This document shows positions 35,254 through 43,477 of a stretch of DNA of 64,000 bases, piece after piece; the stretch's first letter is position 1, and each line of letters opens with the position of its first letter. The notes under the pieces were generated by a model, which was not told the DNA's origin, searched no databases, and saw only the letters and a program-made list of their open reading frames with translations. Both the position numbers and the translations under genes were made by a program. The DNA is from LZORAL124-50-18 sp051208045 (lineage in GTDB: Bacteria; Pseudomonadota; Gammaproteobacteria; Pseudomonadales; Oleiphilaceae), in NCBI GenBank assembly GCA_051208045.1, contig JBPJFY010000001.1, positions 1,225,014 through 1,289,013 on the forward strand. The letters run 5' to 3'.

Positions 35254-35907
35254 ATGAGAGCTATTCTGTTAGGCGCACCTGGTGCGGGCAAAGGCACTCA
35301 AGCTCAATACATCACTGAGAAGTACAGCATTCCACAGATCTCAACCGGTGATATGCTGCGAGCTGCGGTGAAAGCCGGCACACCACTCGGATTGAAAGTA
35401 AAAGAAGTCATGGCGTCTGGCGGTTTGGTCTCTGATGAAACCATTATTGCTCTGATCAAAGACCGCATTCAGGAGCAGGATTGCACTAACGGATTCCTTT
35501 TGGATGGGTTTCCGCGCACCATACCGCAAGCAGAAGCCTTGAAAACGGAAGGTGTCACCATCGATTTTGTGATCGAGATTGATGTAGCTGATGAGGAAAT
35601 CATCAGTCGTCTGAGCGGTCGCCGCGTCCACGAAGCCAGTGGGCGTGTCTATCACATTCAATACAATCCCCCAAAAGAAGAAGGCAAGGATGATGTCACT
35701 GGTGATGCGCTGATTCAGCGAGAAGATGACCAGGAAGAAACCATCCGCAAGCGATTGGAAATCTACCATTCCCAGACGGCACCACTGGTCGACTACTATC
35801 AGAACTGGTTGAAGTCAGGAGCAGAAGGTGCACCGGGCTATGTGGAAGTAAAAGGTGTAGGCTCTGTAGAAGAGATTCGCGACAAAATCTTTGCTAAGCT
35901 TGTCTGA
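35254..35907 (+). CDS. adk: Adenylate kinase
   Basis: A 217-residue nucleotide kinase interconverting AMP, ATP and ADP. The P-loop is LGAPGAGKGTQAQ, with the NMP-binding region STGDMLRAA and DGFPRTIPQAE, and the LID domain GRRVHEASGRVYH...PKEEGKDDVTGDALIQREDD of the long-form enzymes. A terminator lies directly after it. It lies at its own promoter, about 150 bases from the previous gene. Confidence 0.97.
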   Translation: MRAILLGAPGAGKGTQAQYITEKYSIPQISTGDMLRAAVKAGTPLGLKVKEVMASGGLVSDETIIALIKDRIQEQDCTNGFLLDGFPRTIPQAEALKTEGVTIDFVIEIDVADEEIISRLSGRRVHEASGRVYHIQYNPPKEEGKDDVTGDALIQREDDQEETIRKRLEIYHSQTAPLVDYYQNWLKSGAEGAPGYVEVKGVGSVEEIRDKIFAKLV

Positions 35908-35927
35908 TCCGTCGCCGAAATGGCATC

Positions 35928-35959
35928 AAAAGAAAGGGGCATTGGCCCTTTTCTTTTTT
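35928..35959 (+). terminator. Rho-independent terminator after adk
   Basis: AAAAGAAAGGGGC at 35928-35940 can pair with the ATTGGCCC-TTTTCTTTTTT stretch ending at 35959, with one bulge, and the final T-run follows. It separates adk from tsaB, whose start at 35974 is 15 bases away. Confidence 0.75.
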
Positions 35960-35973
35960 ATGGTGAAACAATT

Positions 35974-36753
35974 ATGACCAGTATTCTGGCGCTCGATACC
36001 TCTTCTAACGCTTGCTCGGTAGCAGTAAGTATGTCGGGTACCCTTAGTGCGCAGTTTGAGCTTACGCCGCGGGATCATACCCACAAATTACTGCCCATGA
36101 TACAGCAGGTGCTTGATCAGGCTGGTGTGCCTGTTGCAGAGCTGGATGCCATCGCCTTTGGTGCAGGGCCGGGATCGTTTACGGGGCTGCGCATTGCTGC
36201 CGGCGTTGCTCAAGGGCTGGCCTTTGGCCTCGATATTCCGGTGATTCCTGTATCCACCCTGGAGGCCTTGGCGGTTCAGCGCGTGTTGGCGGTCGGGGCC
36301 GGAAATGGCGCTGGAACTGGAACCCGGGGAGAGCAATTCCCGGCGAAAGGTGCTGTGATTCACGCACTACTGGATGCCCGCATGTCTGAAGTCTATGGTG
36401 CATCGTATCGTTGTGTTTCCCTGGACTCGCAGGGCCTGCCCGTTCTGGAACCCTTATTAGCGGAGTGTGTTTTGCCGCCTTCAGCCTATTTGCAGGCAAT
36501 GGCCGGATTGGTCATGGAATCACAAGTCGATCACTATCTGGTTGGGGAAGGGTGGCTGGTCGTAGACGGCGAAGAAGCCCTTTCGGTGGGGTTTACAACG
36601 GCTGAAAAGAGCTTCGATTTGATGCCACGTGCTGAGGAAATGGCCCTCATTGCCCAACGGGACTTTGACCGTGGCAATGTCCAACCGGCAGAACAGGCGC
36701 GCCCGACGTATTTGAGAGACGAAGTGACCTGGAAAAAGCTGCCCGGCCGTTAG
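35974..36753 (+). CDS. tsaB: tRNA threonylcarbamoyladenosine biosynthesis protein TsaB
   Basis: A 259-residue partner of TsaD (with TsaE and TsaC) in making t6A37 in tRNAs. The ILALDTSSNACSVAVS start, the HTHKLLPMI-like segment, AFGAGPGSFTGLRI and the C-terminal PTYLRDEV are the family signatures. Compared with E. coli TsaB (231 residues) there is a glycine-rich insertion around residues 107-125 (GAGNGAGTGTRG). The upstream in-frame start at 35920 would put the N-terminus inside the terminator and is unlikely. Confidence 0.94.
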   Translation: MTSILALDTSSNACSVAVSMSGTLSAQFELTPRDHTHKLLPMIQQVLDQAGVPVAELDAIAFGAGPGSFTGLRIAAGVAQGLAFGLDIPVIPVSTLEALAVQRVLAVGAGNGAGTGTRGEQFPAKGAVIHALLDARMSEVYGASYRCVSLDSQGLPVLEPLLAECVLPPSAYLQAMAGLVMESQVDHYLVGEGWLVVDGEEALSVGFTTAEKSFDLMPRAEEMALIAQRDFDRGNVQPAEQARPTYLRDEVTWKKLPGR

Positions 36754-36801
36754 GCGAGGGTGAATTGTGATCGTGCCCTCGGGTGACAAAGGAAGTTAAT
36801 A

Positions 36802-37626
36802 ATGGATTGGTTGCAAGTCATCGTACTCTCTCTGCTGCAAGGCTTCACAGAGTTCTTGCCGATCTCAAGCTCGGCACATCTGATATTGCCGTCTCAACTG
36901 TTGGGCTGGCAGGACCAGGGATTGGCGTTCGATGTGGCTGCCCATGTAGGCACGTTACTCGCTGTGATAAGCTATTTCCGGCGGGATATCTTCAAGTTAA
37001 CCTATGCCTGGGGGCTCAGTTGCGTCCCGGGTAAACTGCCGCAGGATCCATCGATCCGCACAGAAGCCAGGCTGGCCTGGTATATTATTCTTGCCACCAT
37101 TCCTGCTGGATTGGCGGGTCTGTTTCTCGGTGATATCGTCGAAAATCATTTACGTGCCACCTGGGTGATTGCTACTACCACCATCGTGTTTGGGCTATTG
37201 CTGGGGTGGGCTGATCGTTACCATAATCCAGACAATGCACTCTCGAAGGCTTCGCTTCGGGATGCGATACTCATTGGCTTTTCACAAGCGCTGGCATTGA
37301 TTCCCGGAACCTCCCGTAGTGGGATAACCATGACGATGGCTTTGGCATTGGGTTGGAGTCGGGAGGCAGCAGCACGCTTTTCTTTTTTGCTCTCGATCCC
37401 GATCATTCTGGCTGCCGGAGCGAAGAAGACCAAAGATCTGCTGGAAATGGAAGCTCAGGCGCAATGGGGTGATATCCTGTTGGGGGCAGGCTTGTCTTTT
37501 TTAAGCGCATATGTATGCATACATTTATTTTTAAAATTTTTACAAAGAATCGGATTTATGCCTTTTGTGTACTATCGCCTTGTTTTGGGAGCGTTTTTGT
37601 TCGTTTTTGTATTCCTTAATCATTAA
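36802..37626 (+). CDS. uppP: Undecaprenyl-diphosphatase UppP (BacA)
   Basis: A 274-residue inner-membrane enzyme with at least seven hydrophobic segments that dephosphorylates undecaprenyl diphosphate to recycle the lipid carrier of cell-wall synthesis. Conserved catalytic motifs are QGFTEFLPISSSAHL near the N-terminus and PGTSRSGITMT in the middle; both lie at the expected positions. The gene is 48 bases after tsaB. Confidence 0.96.
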   Translation: MDWLQVIVLSLLQGFTEFLPISSSAHLILPSQLLGWQDQGLAFDVAAHVGTLLAVISYFRRDIFKLTYAWGLSCVPGKLPQDPSIRTEARLAWYIILATIPAGLAGLFLGDIVENHLRATWVIATTTIVFGLLLGWADRYHNPDNALSKASLRDAILIGFSQALALIPGTSRSGITMTMALALGWSREAAARFSFLLSIPIILAAGAKKTKDLLEMEAQAQWGDILLGAGLSFLSAYVCIHLFLKFLQRIGFMPFVYYRLVLGAFLFVFVFLNH

Positions 37627-37758
37627 GGTGAGCACGCCGTCCACCGGCGGACTCCGTTGGCTGGTTGTGATCGAATTGATCAAGATCTATACTGAAAAAA
37701 CTCAGGTCAGGCAAGTATTCGGATTGAAAGATAAGCGGGTTATAAGTGGCACTCCCCT

Positions 37759-38118
37759 ATGGCAATTGATGTAAACGGCGCATCCTTTGGATTTTTAAAC
37801 CCGCTGGGGCAAAGGCCAAACACGTCTTCAGCCAATGAAGTTACCCCCGCGCGCGAGCGGGAGGCCCGGGATCAGCGAACTCCTCTGAGAAGTAATGAGC
37901 AGGAGCGGCAAGCGCAGCAGGCCATCGATTATGGTGCCATCCAGCGTCGGGTGGAAGCCAAGGCAGAAGTAGAAGAAGTGACACTGCAAAGGCAACGCGA
38001 ACTCAACGAGTTGCCTGCTCAAAACCAGCGGGCGGTAGCCGCCTACACGCAAACTGCCGGTCTTGCCTCCGGTACTGGTGAAGATGGTGAGTTGGTGGGC
38101 GTGGATATTTTTGTTTAG
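37759..38118 (+). CDS. Uncharacterised small coil-rich protein
   Basis: A 119-residue polar protein with no signal peptide, membrane segment or catalytic motif. The middle (residues 30-90) is rich in Glu, Arg and Gln and probably alpha-helical or coiled coil; the N-terminus is Gly/Asn/Pro-rich and flexible, and the end DGELVGVDIFV looks like a conserved tail. I do not recognise the family. The ribosome site before the ATG is weak. It could be a small regulatory or structural protein, but only its reading frame and position between uppP and rsmJ support it. Confidence 0.5.
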   Translation: MAIDVNGASFGFLNPLGQRPNTSSANEVTPAREREARDQRTPLRSNEQERQAQQAIDYGAIQRRVEAKAEVEEVTLQRQRELNELPAQNQRAVAAYTQTAGLASGTGEDGELVGVDIFV

Positions 38119-38153
38119 CCTGAGTGTGAAGAATTCCTGTACCTGTTGATTTG

Positions 38154-39008
38154 ATGATAACTCCCTCCTTGATTTGTCCGGTGCTGTTTGATGGTGGCGA
38201 CCTGTGCGCTGCTCAAGCGTTTGCTGACAAAGCCGGGTTACCGCTTCAGAGGGTGGATGCCAACTTTGACGCGAAGCAGTTTTACAAGCGCGATGTATTC
38301 ACACTCGAGCGCTCCGCAACTAACTCCCAATTCTATCTTGTGTATTCCGCACAGGACGTGTTGTTATGCCCCCGGGATCGCCGGTTAGGAAATCCGGTGG
38401 GCTGCGACTTTGTCCAAGGGAAGAATCGCCATCGATTTCAGTATGGTGGAGGCAAAGGGCAATTGATTGCCAAGGCGGTGGGAATCTCGGGCGCAGCCTA
38501 TCCCTCAGTGCTCGATGCCACTGCCGGCCTGGGTGGTGATGCTTTCGTACTTGCATCGCTGGGGTGTCGGGTTCAAATGCTTGAACGCTCTCACGTTGTG
38601 CATGAACTGCTGCGTTCCGGCTTGGCAAACGCCGGAATGATTGAGAGTGTTGAATTGCGGCCTGTGATCGATCGGATGACGTTGATCGAAGGTGATGCAC
38701 TGCAGTGGTTGGGCAGACAGGAGCAGGGATTCGTTGATGTGATTTATCTTGATCCAATGTTCCCAACGCGGGAAAAATCTGCGCAGGTAAAACGCGAGAT
38801 GCAGTTCTTTCATCAGGTGGTCGGTCCTGATGAGGACAGTGATGCACTGTTGGCGTTGGCGCAGGAAAAAGCGGAATACCGGGTGGTGGTGAAGCGCGGA
38901 CTGCGCTCACCACTCTTGAGTAATCGAGAGCCCACCTATCAACTGAAGGGGAAGAGCAGTCGCTATGATGTGTATGTCAACCGCTCACTCTCCCATAAAA
39001 CGCTCTAA
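38154..39008 (+). CDS. rsmJ: 16S rRNA (guanine-1516-N2) methyltransferase RsmJ
   Basis: A 284-residue SAM-dependent methyltransferase that makes m2G1516 in 16S rRNA. SAM-binding motif LDATAGLGGDAFVLASLGC and the catalytic DPMFP motif are clear, with the RsmJ-typical HRFQYGGGKGQLIAKAVG before them and VKRGLRSP after. ATG 38154 follows a TTG start three bases earlier that is also possible. It ends 1 base before the convergent plsB stop. Confidence 0.94.
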   Translation: MITPSLICPVLFDGGDLCAAQAFADKAGLPLQRVDANFDAKQFYKRDVFTLERSATNSQFYLVYSAQDVLLCPRDRRLGNPVGCDFVQGKNRHRFQYGGGKGQLIAKAVGISGAAYPSVLDATAGLGGDAFVLASLGCRVQMLERSHVVHELLRSGLANAGMIESVELRPVIDRMTLIEGDALQWLGRQEQGFVDVIYLDPMFPTREKSAQVKREMQFFHQVVGPDEDSDALLALAQEKAEYRVVVKRGLRSPLLSNREPTYQLKGKSSRYDVYVNRSLSHKTL

Positions 39009-39009
39009 A

Positions 39010-41463
39010 CTACTCGTTTCGATTCGTGACTTGAAGAATACCTTGTCGTAATTCTGAATTGAGAAGTATCGGCGCATCGTCGGAAACGTTATCCAACTCC
39101 TCACCGTAGAAAAGTAAGTGCTCTTCATTTTCGGTGACAATGCCATTTTCCTTGAGCGTTGCGATGAAATTACGGAACAGATTCTTGTCAAAAAACTCGG
39201 GCGCATTCAGCCCATACAAAATCGACATTCGCTGTGCCATGAGCGTCGACTGGGCCTCCAGTTCGTCGGCGGTCAGTGTGCCGGAGCCACTCTTGCGCAA
39301 CAGAGCAATGACAATGTAAAACCGCTCAAGCGTCTGCGCGATGGATCTGGACAATACACTCAGCATGACAAACCGTGTGCTCCCCACGGTAGGTCGAACA
39401 ATCGTCTCGCCGTACTGGACCAGCCAGTGATTCGCAATCATGTTGTCCAGCAATTGGTTGGTAATGGTTTCGATATCATCTTCCTTCCAGCGGATGAACA
39501 GTTCCGACTTCAAATACGGGTAGATATAGAGTACCAGTCGAATCAGGCGTTCACGGGGAATCGCTTCATTATTCTGGAAAAAACAGGCGATTAATGCCGG
39601 CAGAGCAAAGGCGTGCAAGCTACTGTTTCGATAGTACGTGAGCAAAATGGCGTTGTTGCCTTCTGTACTGATAATGTCCCCCAGCTCCTGCTGGTTGGTA
39701 AATATCAGGCCCATGTCTTCGACATACTTGATCCACTCTTCGGGGGTGCCTTCGGGAAGACTGAATTGATCGCTGTAACCGCAGTCTACCAAGATCTTCA
39801 TTTGAGAACGCATGGTGTCGGCCAGCAGGGCCTTGTCCATGGATTGTCGCGCAGTGGATAGAAGCGTGGTAGCCACCATATTCACCGGATTAATGGCCAC
39901 GGCATTGTTGATATGGACAGCAATCTTCTCTGAAATATGGTTTACCGCGCGATTCAGCCATGCAGGCTTGTATTCCTGCGTGTACTTTTCTTCTCGCCAG
40001 CCTGGTTGGACGTCGTTCAACTCTTTCGCCAGAAATATGGGGGCACCGAAATTGACATTCACCCGGCCAAACGAGTTTCTGAAATTTTTGAGTGATTTCA
40101 ACACGCCGAAGACCGACTCTTTTTCCTTCTTCTTACCCCTTAGCTCACCGAGATAAGTGCGTCCTTCAAGAATCTTTTCATAGCCAACGTACACCGGAAC
40201 GAAGGCAATGGGTTTGCGGCTGTCTCGCAGAAAACTTCTGACGGTCATGGACACCATGCCCGCCTTGGGAATCAGCGTACGACCCGTTCGGCTCCGGCCA
40301 CCCTCAACAAAGTACTCAACGGAATACCCTTTGGTGAACATGGTGTGCAGGTATTCATTAAATACCGCGGCATAGAGTGCGTTATCACGGAAGCTGCGGC
40401 GCATAAAAAAGGCACCGCCACGGCGGAGAATGGGTCCGATGACCGGCATGTTCAGGTTAATGCCTGCGGCAATATGCGGTACCATGATGCCATTGTTGAA
40501 GAGCACGTAAGACAACAGTAGATAATCGATGTGAGATCGATGGCAGGGTACATAAATCACGGCGTTTTCTTTGGCGACTTCCTGTACCACCTCTATATTC
40601 CGGATAGTCACGCCGTTGTAGATTTTATTCCACACCCACGAGAGAATGACGTCCAGAAAACGAACGGTTGCGATGGAAACATTGGAGGCGATTTCATCCC
40701 CGTACTGATACGCTCGATTCGTGATTTTCTCGACCGAGCTGTTTTCCTCCCGAGCGACCTGTTCAATGACGTCCTTGACCACGGGGCTGCGTATCAACGA
40801 AGAAACCAGGGTGCGGCGGTGTGAGAGATCCGGGCCAAGTACCGCCTGACGGACATTTCGAAAGTGAACACGAAGGATTCGAGCAGTCTTGCGCACAGCC
40901 AGTTCTTCATTTTCACTCTGGTTTTCCAGCAGCTGCCTTAAAGAAATCGGCTTGTTGAATTGCAGAAACGTGTTTCTGCCCTGAAGCAGGATAATGAGAA
41001 ACTTCTTGAACGCGCCTGCGGAGGACCAAGTATCCGAAAACATAATCTTGAAAAGGGACTTTTCTTTTTGCGGAGAGCGGCCCCAGAACAGGGAGACGGG
41101 TACGATCTGTACATCGACATCGGGATTGTTGACCGTCACATGCACGAGATCCTTGAGACGCTTGGTCAGGTTCGGACTTTGCCGGCGTCTGAACCACTGG
41201 CCCTTGTTTTTGTAAAGAAAGAAAAAAGAGCGTCGAAGTTTGGCATCACCCAGGTTGAGCACTTGCTGTGAAGACGGCAGGCCGGCTTTCAGGCATTCCT
41301 GCTCAAGCACCAGACGTCCGGAAAGTGAGCTGTATTGAAGCACGTAACATACCGGCTTTTCAGGATCAATAAACTCCTGAGGATTGCCATTCACGCTGGT
41401 GCGTACCCAGATAAATAGGAATTTTCTAAGCAAAGTAAAGAAGAAGGAACTCAGTCCGAACAT
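39010..41463 (-). CDS. plsB: Glycerol-3-phosphate 1-O-acyltransferase PlsB
   Basis: An inner-membrane acyltransferase of 817 residues that makes lysophosphatidic acid from glycerol 3-phosphate and acyl-CoA or acyl-ACP, the first step of phospholipid synthesis. The catalytic HxxxxD motif is in PCHRSHIDYLLLSY, followed by GGAFFMRRSFRDN and VEYFVEGGRSRTGRT and then VPVYVGYEKILEG, in the standard order. Length is the usual 800-820 residues. It is convergent with rsmJ and divergent from the ABC operon. Confidence 0.96.
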   Translation of the reverse strand: MFGLSSFFFTLLRKFLFIWVRTSVNGNPQEFIDPEKPVCYVLQYSSLSGRLVLEQECLKAGLPSSQQVLNLGDAKLRRSFFFLYKNKGQWFRRRQSPNLTKRLKDLVHVTVNNPDVDVQIVPVSLFWGRSPQKEKSLFKIMFSDTWSSAGAFKKFLIILLQGRNTFLQFNKPISLRQLLENQSENEELAVRKTARILRVHFRNVRQAVLGPDLSHRRTLVSSLIRSPVVKDVIEQVAREENSSVEKITNRAYQYGDEIASNVSIATVRFLDVILSWVWNKIYNGVTIRNIEVVQEVAKENAVIYVPCHRSHIDYLLLSYVLFNNGIMVPHIAAGINLNMPVIGPILRRGGAFFMRRSFRDNALYAAVFNEYLHTMFTKGYSVEYFVEGGRSRTGRTLIPKAGMVSMTVRSFLRDSRKPIAFVPVYVGYEKILEGRTYLGELRGKKKEKESVFGVLKSLKNFRNSFGRVNVNFGAPIFLAKELNDVQPGWREEKYTQEYKPAWLNRAVNHISEKIAVHINNAVAINPVNMVATTLLSTARQSMDKALLADTMRSQMKILVDCGYSDQFSLPEGTPEEWIKYVEDMGLIFTNQQELGDIISTEGNNAILLTYYRNSSLHAFALPALIACFFQNNEAIPRERLIRLVLYIYPYLKSELFIRWKEDDIETITNQLLDNMIANHWLVQYGETIVRPTVGSTRFVMLSVLSRSIAQTLERFYIVIALLRKSGSGTLTADELEAQSTLMAQRMSILYGLNAPEFFDKNLFRNFIATLKENGIVTENEEHLLFYGEELDNVSDDAPILLNSELRQGILQVTNRNE

Positions 41464-41626
41464 GTGTGTTTTCCTGAAACGCGGTCGTTTACCGGGGAGG
41501 ACTTAACGAGATAGAGCGCGCTATTTTAGCCGGAATTCGCCAAACCGGCAAAACCAATGCGCATAAATCTGTTTATCTTGTGCTCAGATATGAATTGTTT
41601 GTAATGAACTCGCGCATCAGTTGAAC

Positions 41627-41640
41627 TGATCAATTGATCA
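41627..41640. repeat. 14-bp perfect palindrome
   Basis: TGATCAATTGATCA reads the same on both strands. It lies between divergent plsB and the ABC operon and could be an operator. The GATC sites inside it would also be Dam targets if the organism has Dam methylase. Confidence 0.6.
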
Positions 41641-41704
41641 CGTTATATATTAGGCCGTCGTGGAAAGGCATCTCAGGGAATACAAGGCAAATGATGTTCA
41701 CGAC

Positions 41705-41738
41705 AAGGCTGCTAGTACAGGAAGGCTGCTTGTACGGG
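41705..41738 (+). repeat. Tandem pair of 17-bp repeats
   Basis: AAGGCTGCTAGTACAGG (41705-41721) is followed directly by AAGGCTGCTTGTACGGG (41722-41738), differing at two positions, and then AAGGC again. The pair lies about 70-100 bases before the ABC start. Confidence 0.75.
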
Positions 41739-41809
41739 AAGGCAAAGGCGTTGGTCGTGTGTAAATAAAGTGGTGCGTGTGTAAAGGCGTGGAGGCTTTT
41801 TTTAGCAGC

Positions 41810-42736
41810 ATGATAAAAGTAAAAGAACTGAAGAAAGAGTTTGGTGCACTTCGTGCGGTCGATGGCATTACTTTTGAAGTTGGTCCAGGCGAAGTTCTGG
41901 GTTTTCTTGGGCCAAATGGCGCAGGCAAGTCGACCACAATGAAAATGCTCACAGGGTTTTTAACGCCCACAGCGGGTGAGGTCGAAGTGTTCGGGTTGAA
42001 CGTGACGGCAAATCCTATGGGCGCACAGGAGAAAATAGGCTACCTGCCGGAAGGTGCGCCTGCTTATGGCGACATGACGGTACAGGGCTTTTTGCGCTTT
42101 GTGGGGGAGGCCCGTGGTTTTAAACGTGCCGAGCTGGAAACGCGTGTTAATGCGGTGGTTCAACAGGTAGCGCTGGAAAAGGTACTCTCGCAGCGTATTG
42201 AAACACTCTCCAAAGGCTTTAAGCGCCGGGTGGGATTGGCTCAGGCGATTATCCATGATCCGGAAGTGCTCATTCTGGATGAGCCGACAGATGGATTGGA
42301 CCCCAATCAGAAACACCAGGTACGAGAGCTGATAAAAAACTTATCCAAGGAAAAAATTGTTATCGTCTCCACACACATATTGGAAGAAGTGCACGCGGTG
42401 TGTACGCGAGCAATGATTATCGCGTCCGGGCGTATTGTCGCTGACGGAAGGCCGGATGAACTGGCGGCGTTATCCGACTATCATCAGGCCATCTCGCTCC
42501 GGTTTGCCGAACCAGTGCCGGCAGAAGAGAAACTGCGCAGTATTCCCGGTGTTGCTGCGGTTCAGGTTGAAGAGGATGGGCAATCCATGACGATCTATCC
42601 TTTACGTGGCCAAACGGTGCTCAAACCGGTGAATAGACTTATTCATGAGCAAGACTGGGCCGTAGAAGAATTTCATGTCGAGAAAGGACGGCTCGACGAT
42701 GTATTTCGCAAGGTAACGTTGGAGGCAACGGAATGA
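41810..42736 (+). CDS. ABC transporter ATP-binding protein, GldA-like
   Basis: A 308-residue ATPase. Walker A GPNGAGKST, the signature-like LSKGFKRRVGLAQAI, Walker B VLILDEPTDGLDP and the switch His in VSTHILEE are present. The long C-terminal extension is typical of the GldA/Ycf-like group linked with permease and GldG-like proteins. Its substrate is unknown. The ATG at 41810 has GGAGG about 15 bases upstream, a longer gap than usual; earlier GTG starts (41777, 41789) are possible. Its stop overlaps the permease start (ATGA). Confidence 0.88.
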   Translation: MIKVKELKKEFGALRAVDGITFEVGPGEVLGFLGPNGAGKSTTMKMLTGFLTPTAGEVEVFGLNVTANPMGAQEKIGYLPEGAPAYGDMTVQGFLRFVGEARGFKRAELETRVNAVVQQVALEKVLSQRIETLSKGFKRRVGLAQAIIHDPEVLILDEPTDGLDPNQKHQVRELIKNLSKEKIVIVSTHILEEVHAVCTRAMIIASGRIVADGRPDELAALSDYHQAISLRFAEPVPAEEKLRSIPGVAAVQVEEDGQSMTIYPLRGQTVLKPVNRLIHEQDWAVEEFHVEKGRLDDVFRKVTLEATE

Positions 42737-43467
42737 CCGGGCTACAAGTCGTATTAAAGCGTGAGCTGGGCAGCTATTTCGCCACGCCGTTAGCGTATAT
42801 CTTTATCGTCATTTTTCTCGTTTTGAGCGGTGTTTTCACCTTTTACCTGGGGCGTTTTTATGAGCGTGGTCAGGCAGATCTGGTGGCATTCTTCAATTTT
42901 ATTCCCTGGCTGTATCTGGTGTTGGCTCCGGCGATCGCTATGCGTCTGTGGTCTGAAGAGCGAAAGAGTGGCACGATTGAATTGTTGATGACTTTGCCGA
43001 TAGGTACAGGTGCGGCAGTTGTTGGAAAATTTCTTGCCGCGTGGCTGTTTATGGGGCTGGCGCTGTTATTGACATTCCCGATCTGGGTGACAGTGAACTA
43101 TTTGGGCGAGCCGGACAACGGCGTGATTCTCGCGGGCTATCTCGGTAGTTGGTTGATGGCGGGCGGATTCCTGGCCGTTGGCTCTTGTGTTTCCGCAGCG
43201 ACCAAGAGTCAAGTCGTGGCTTTTATCATTACCTTGGTACTTTGTTTTGCCTTGGTGGCCAGCGGCTTTCCGCTCGTGCAGGATGCGTTTTCCCACTGGG
43301 CGCCCAATTGGGTGCTGGACGGGTTATCCGCGTTGAGTTTCCTTGCACATTTCGATGCGATTTCTCGGGGCGTGGTGGACTTTCGCGACCTTTTTTATTT
43401 TATATTGATGATTGCTGCCTGGCTGATGGCCACAACAATTATGGTCAATTTGAAAAAGGCTGAGTGA
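42733..43467 (+). CDS. ABC transporter permease, GldF-like
   Basis: A 244-residue membrane protein with six hydrophobic segments (around residues 15-40, 55-75, 100-120, 130-160, 165-190 and 220-240) and a polar RLWSEERKSGTIELLMTLPI loop typical of ABC-2 type permeases. It overlaps the ATPase gene by 4 bases and is followed 10 bases later by the GldG-like gene, forming an ABC exporter. The substrate is not known. Confidence 0.85.
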   Translation: MTGLQVVLKRELGSYFATPLAYIFIVIFLVLSGVFTFYLGRFYERGQADLVAFFNFIPWLYLVLAPAIAMRLWSEERKSGTIELLMTLPIGTGAAVVGKFLAAWLFMGLALLLTFPIWVTVNYLGEPDNGVILAGYLGSWLMAGGFLAVGSCVSAATKSQVVAFIITLVLCFALVASGFPLVQDAFSHWAPNWVLDGLSALSFLAHFDAISRGVVDFRDLFYFILMIAAWLMATTIMVNLKKAE

Positions 43468-43477
43468 GGAGAGTGCC

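Larger units (their letters stand above)
41464..41809. other. Divergent regulatory region between plsB and the ABC operon
   Basis: This 346-base stretch has no plausible gene. It carries a 14-base perfect palindrome (41627-41640), a 17-bp direct repeat (41705-41738), and the AT-rich segment TTATATATTA near 41643. Promoters for both divergent operons are expected here but I cannot name clear boxes. Confidence 0.6.

Noticed and set aside
35920..35973. Extended N-terminus of TsaB
   Set aside because: The extra 18 codons cover the adk terminator; family N-termini begin at the ATG at 35974.
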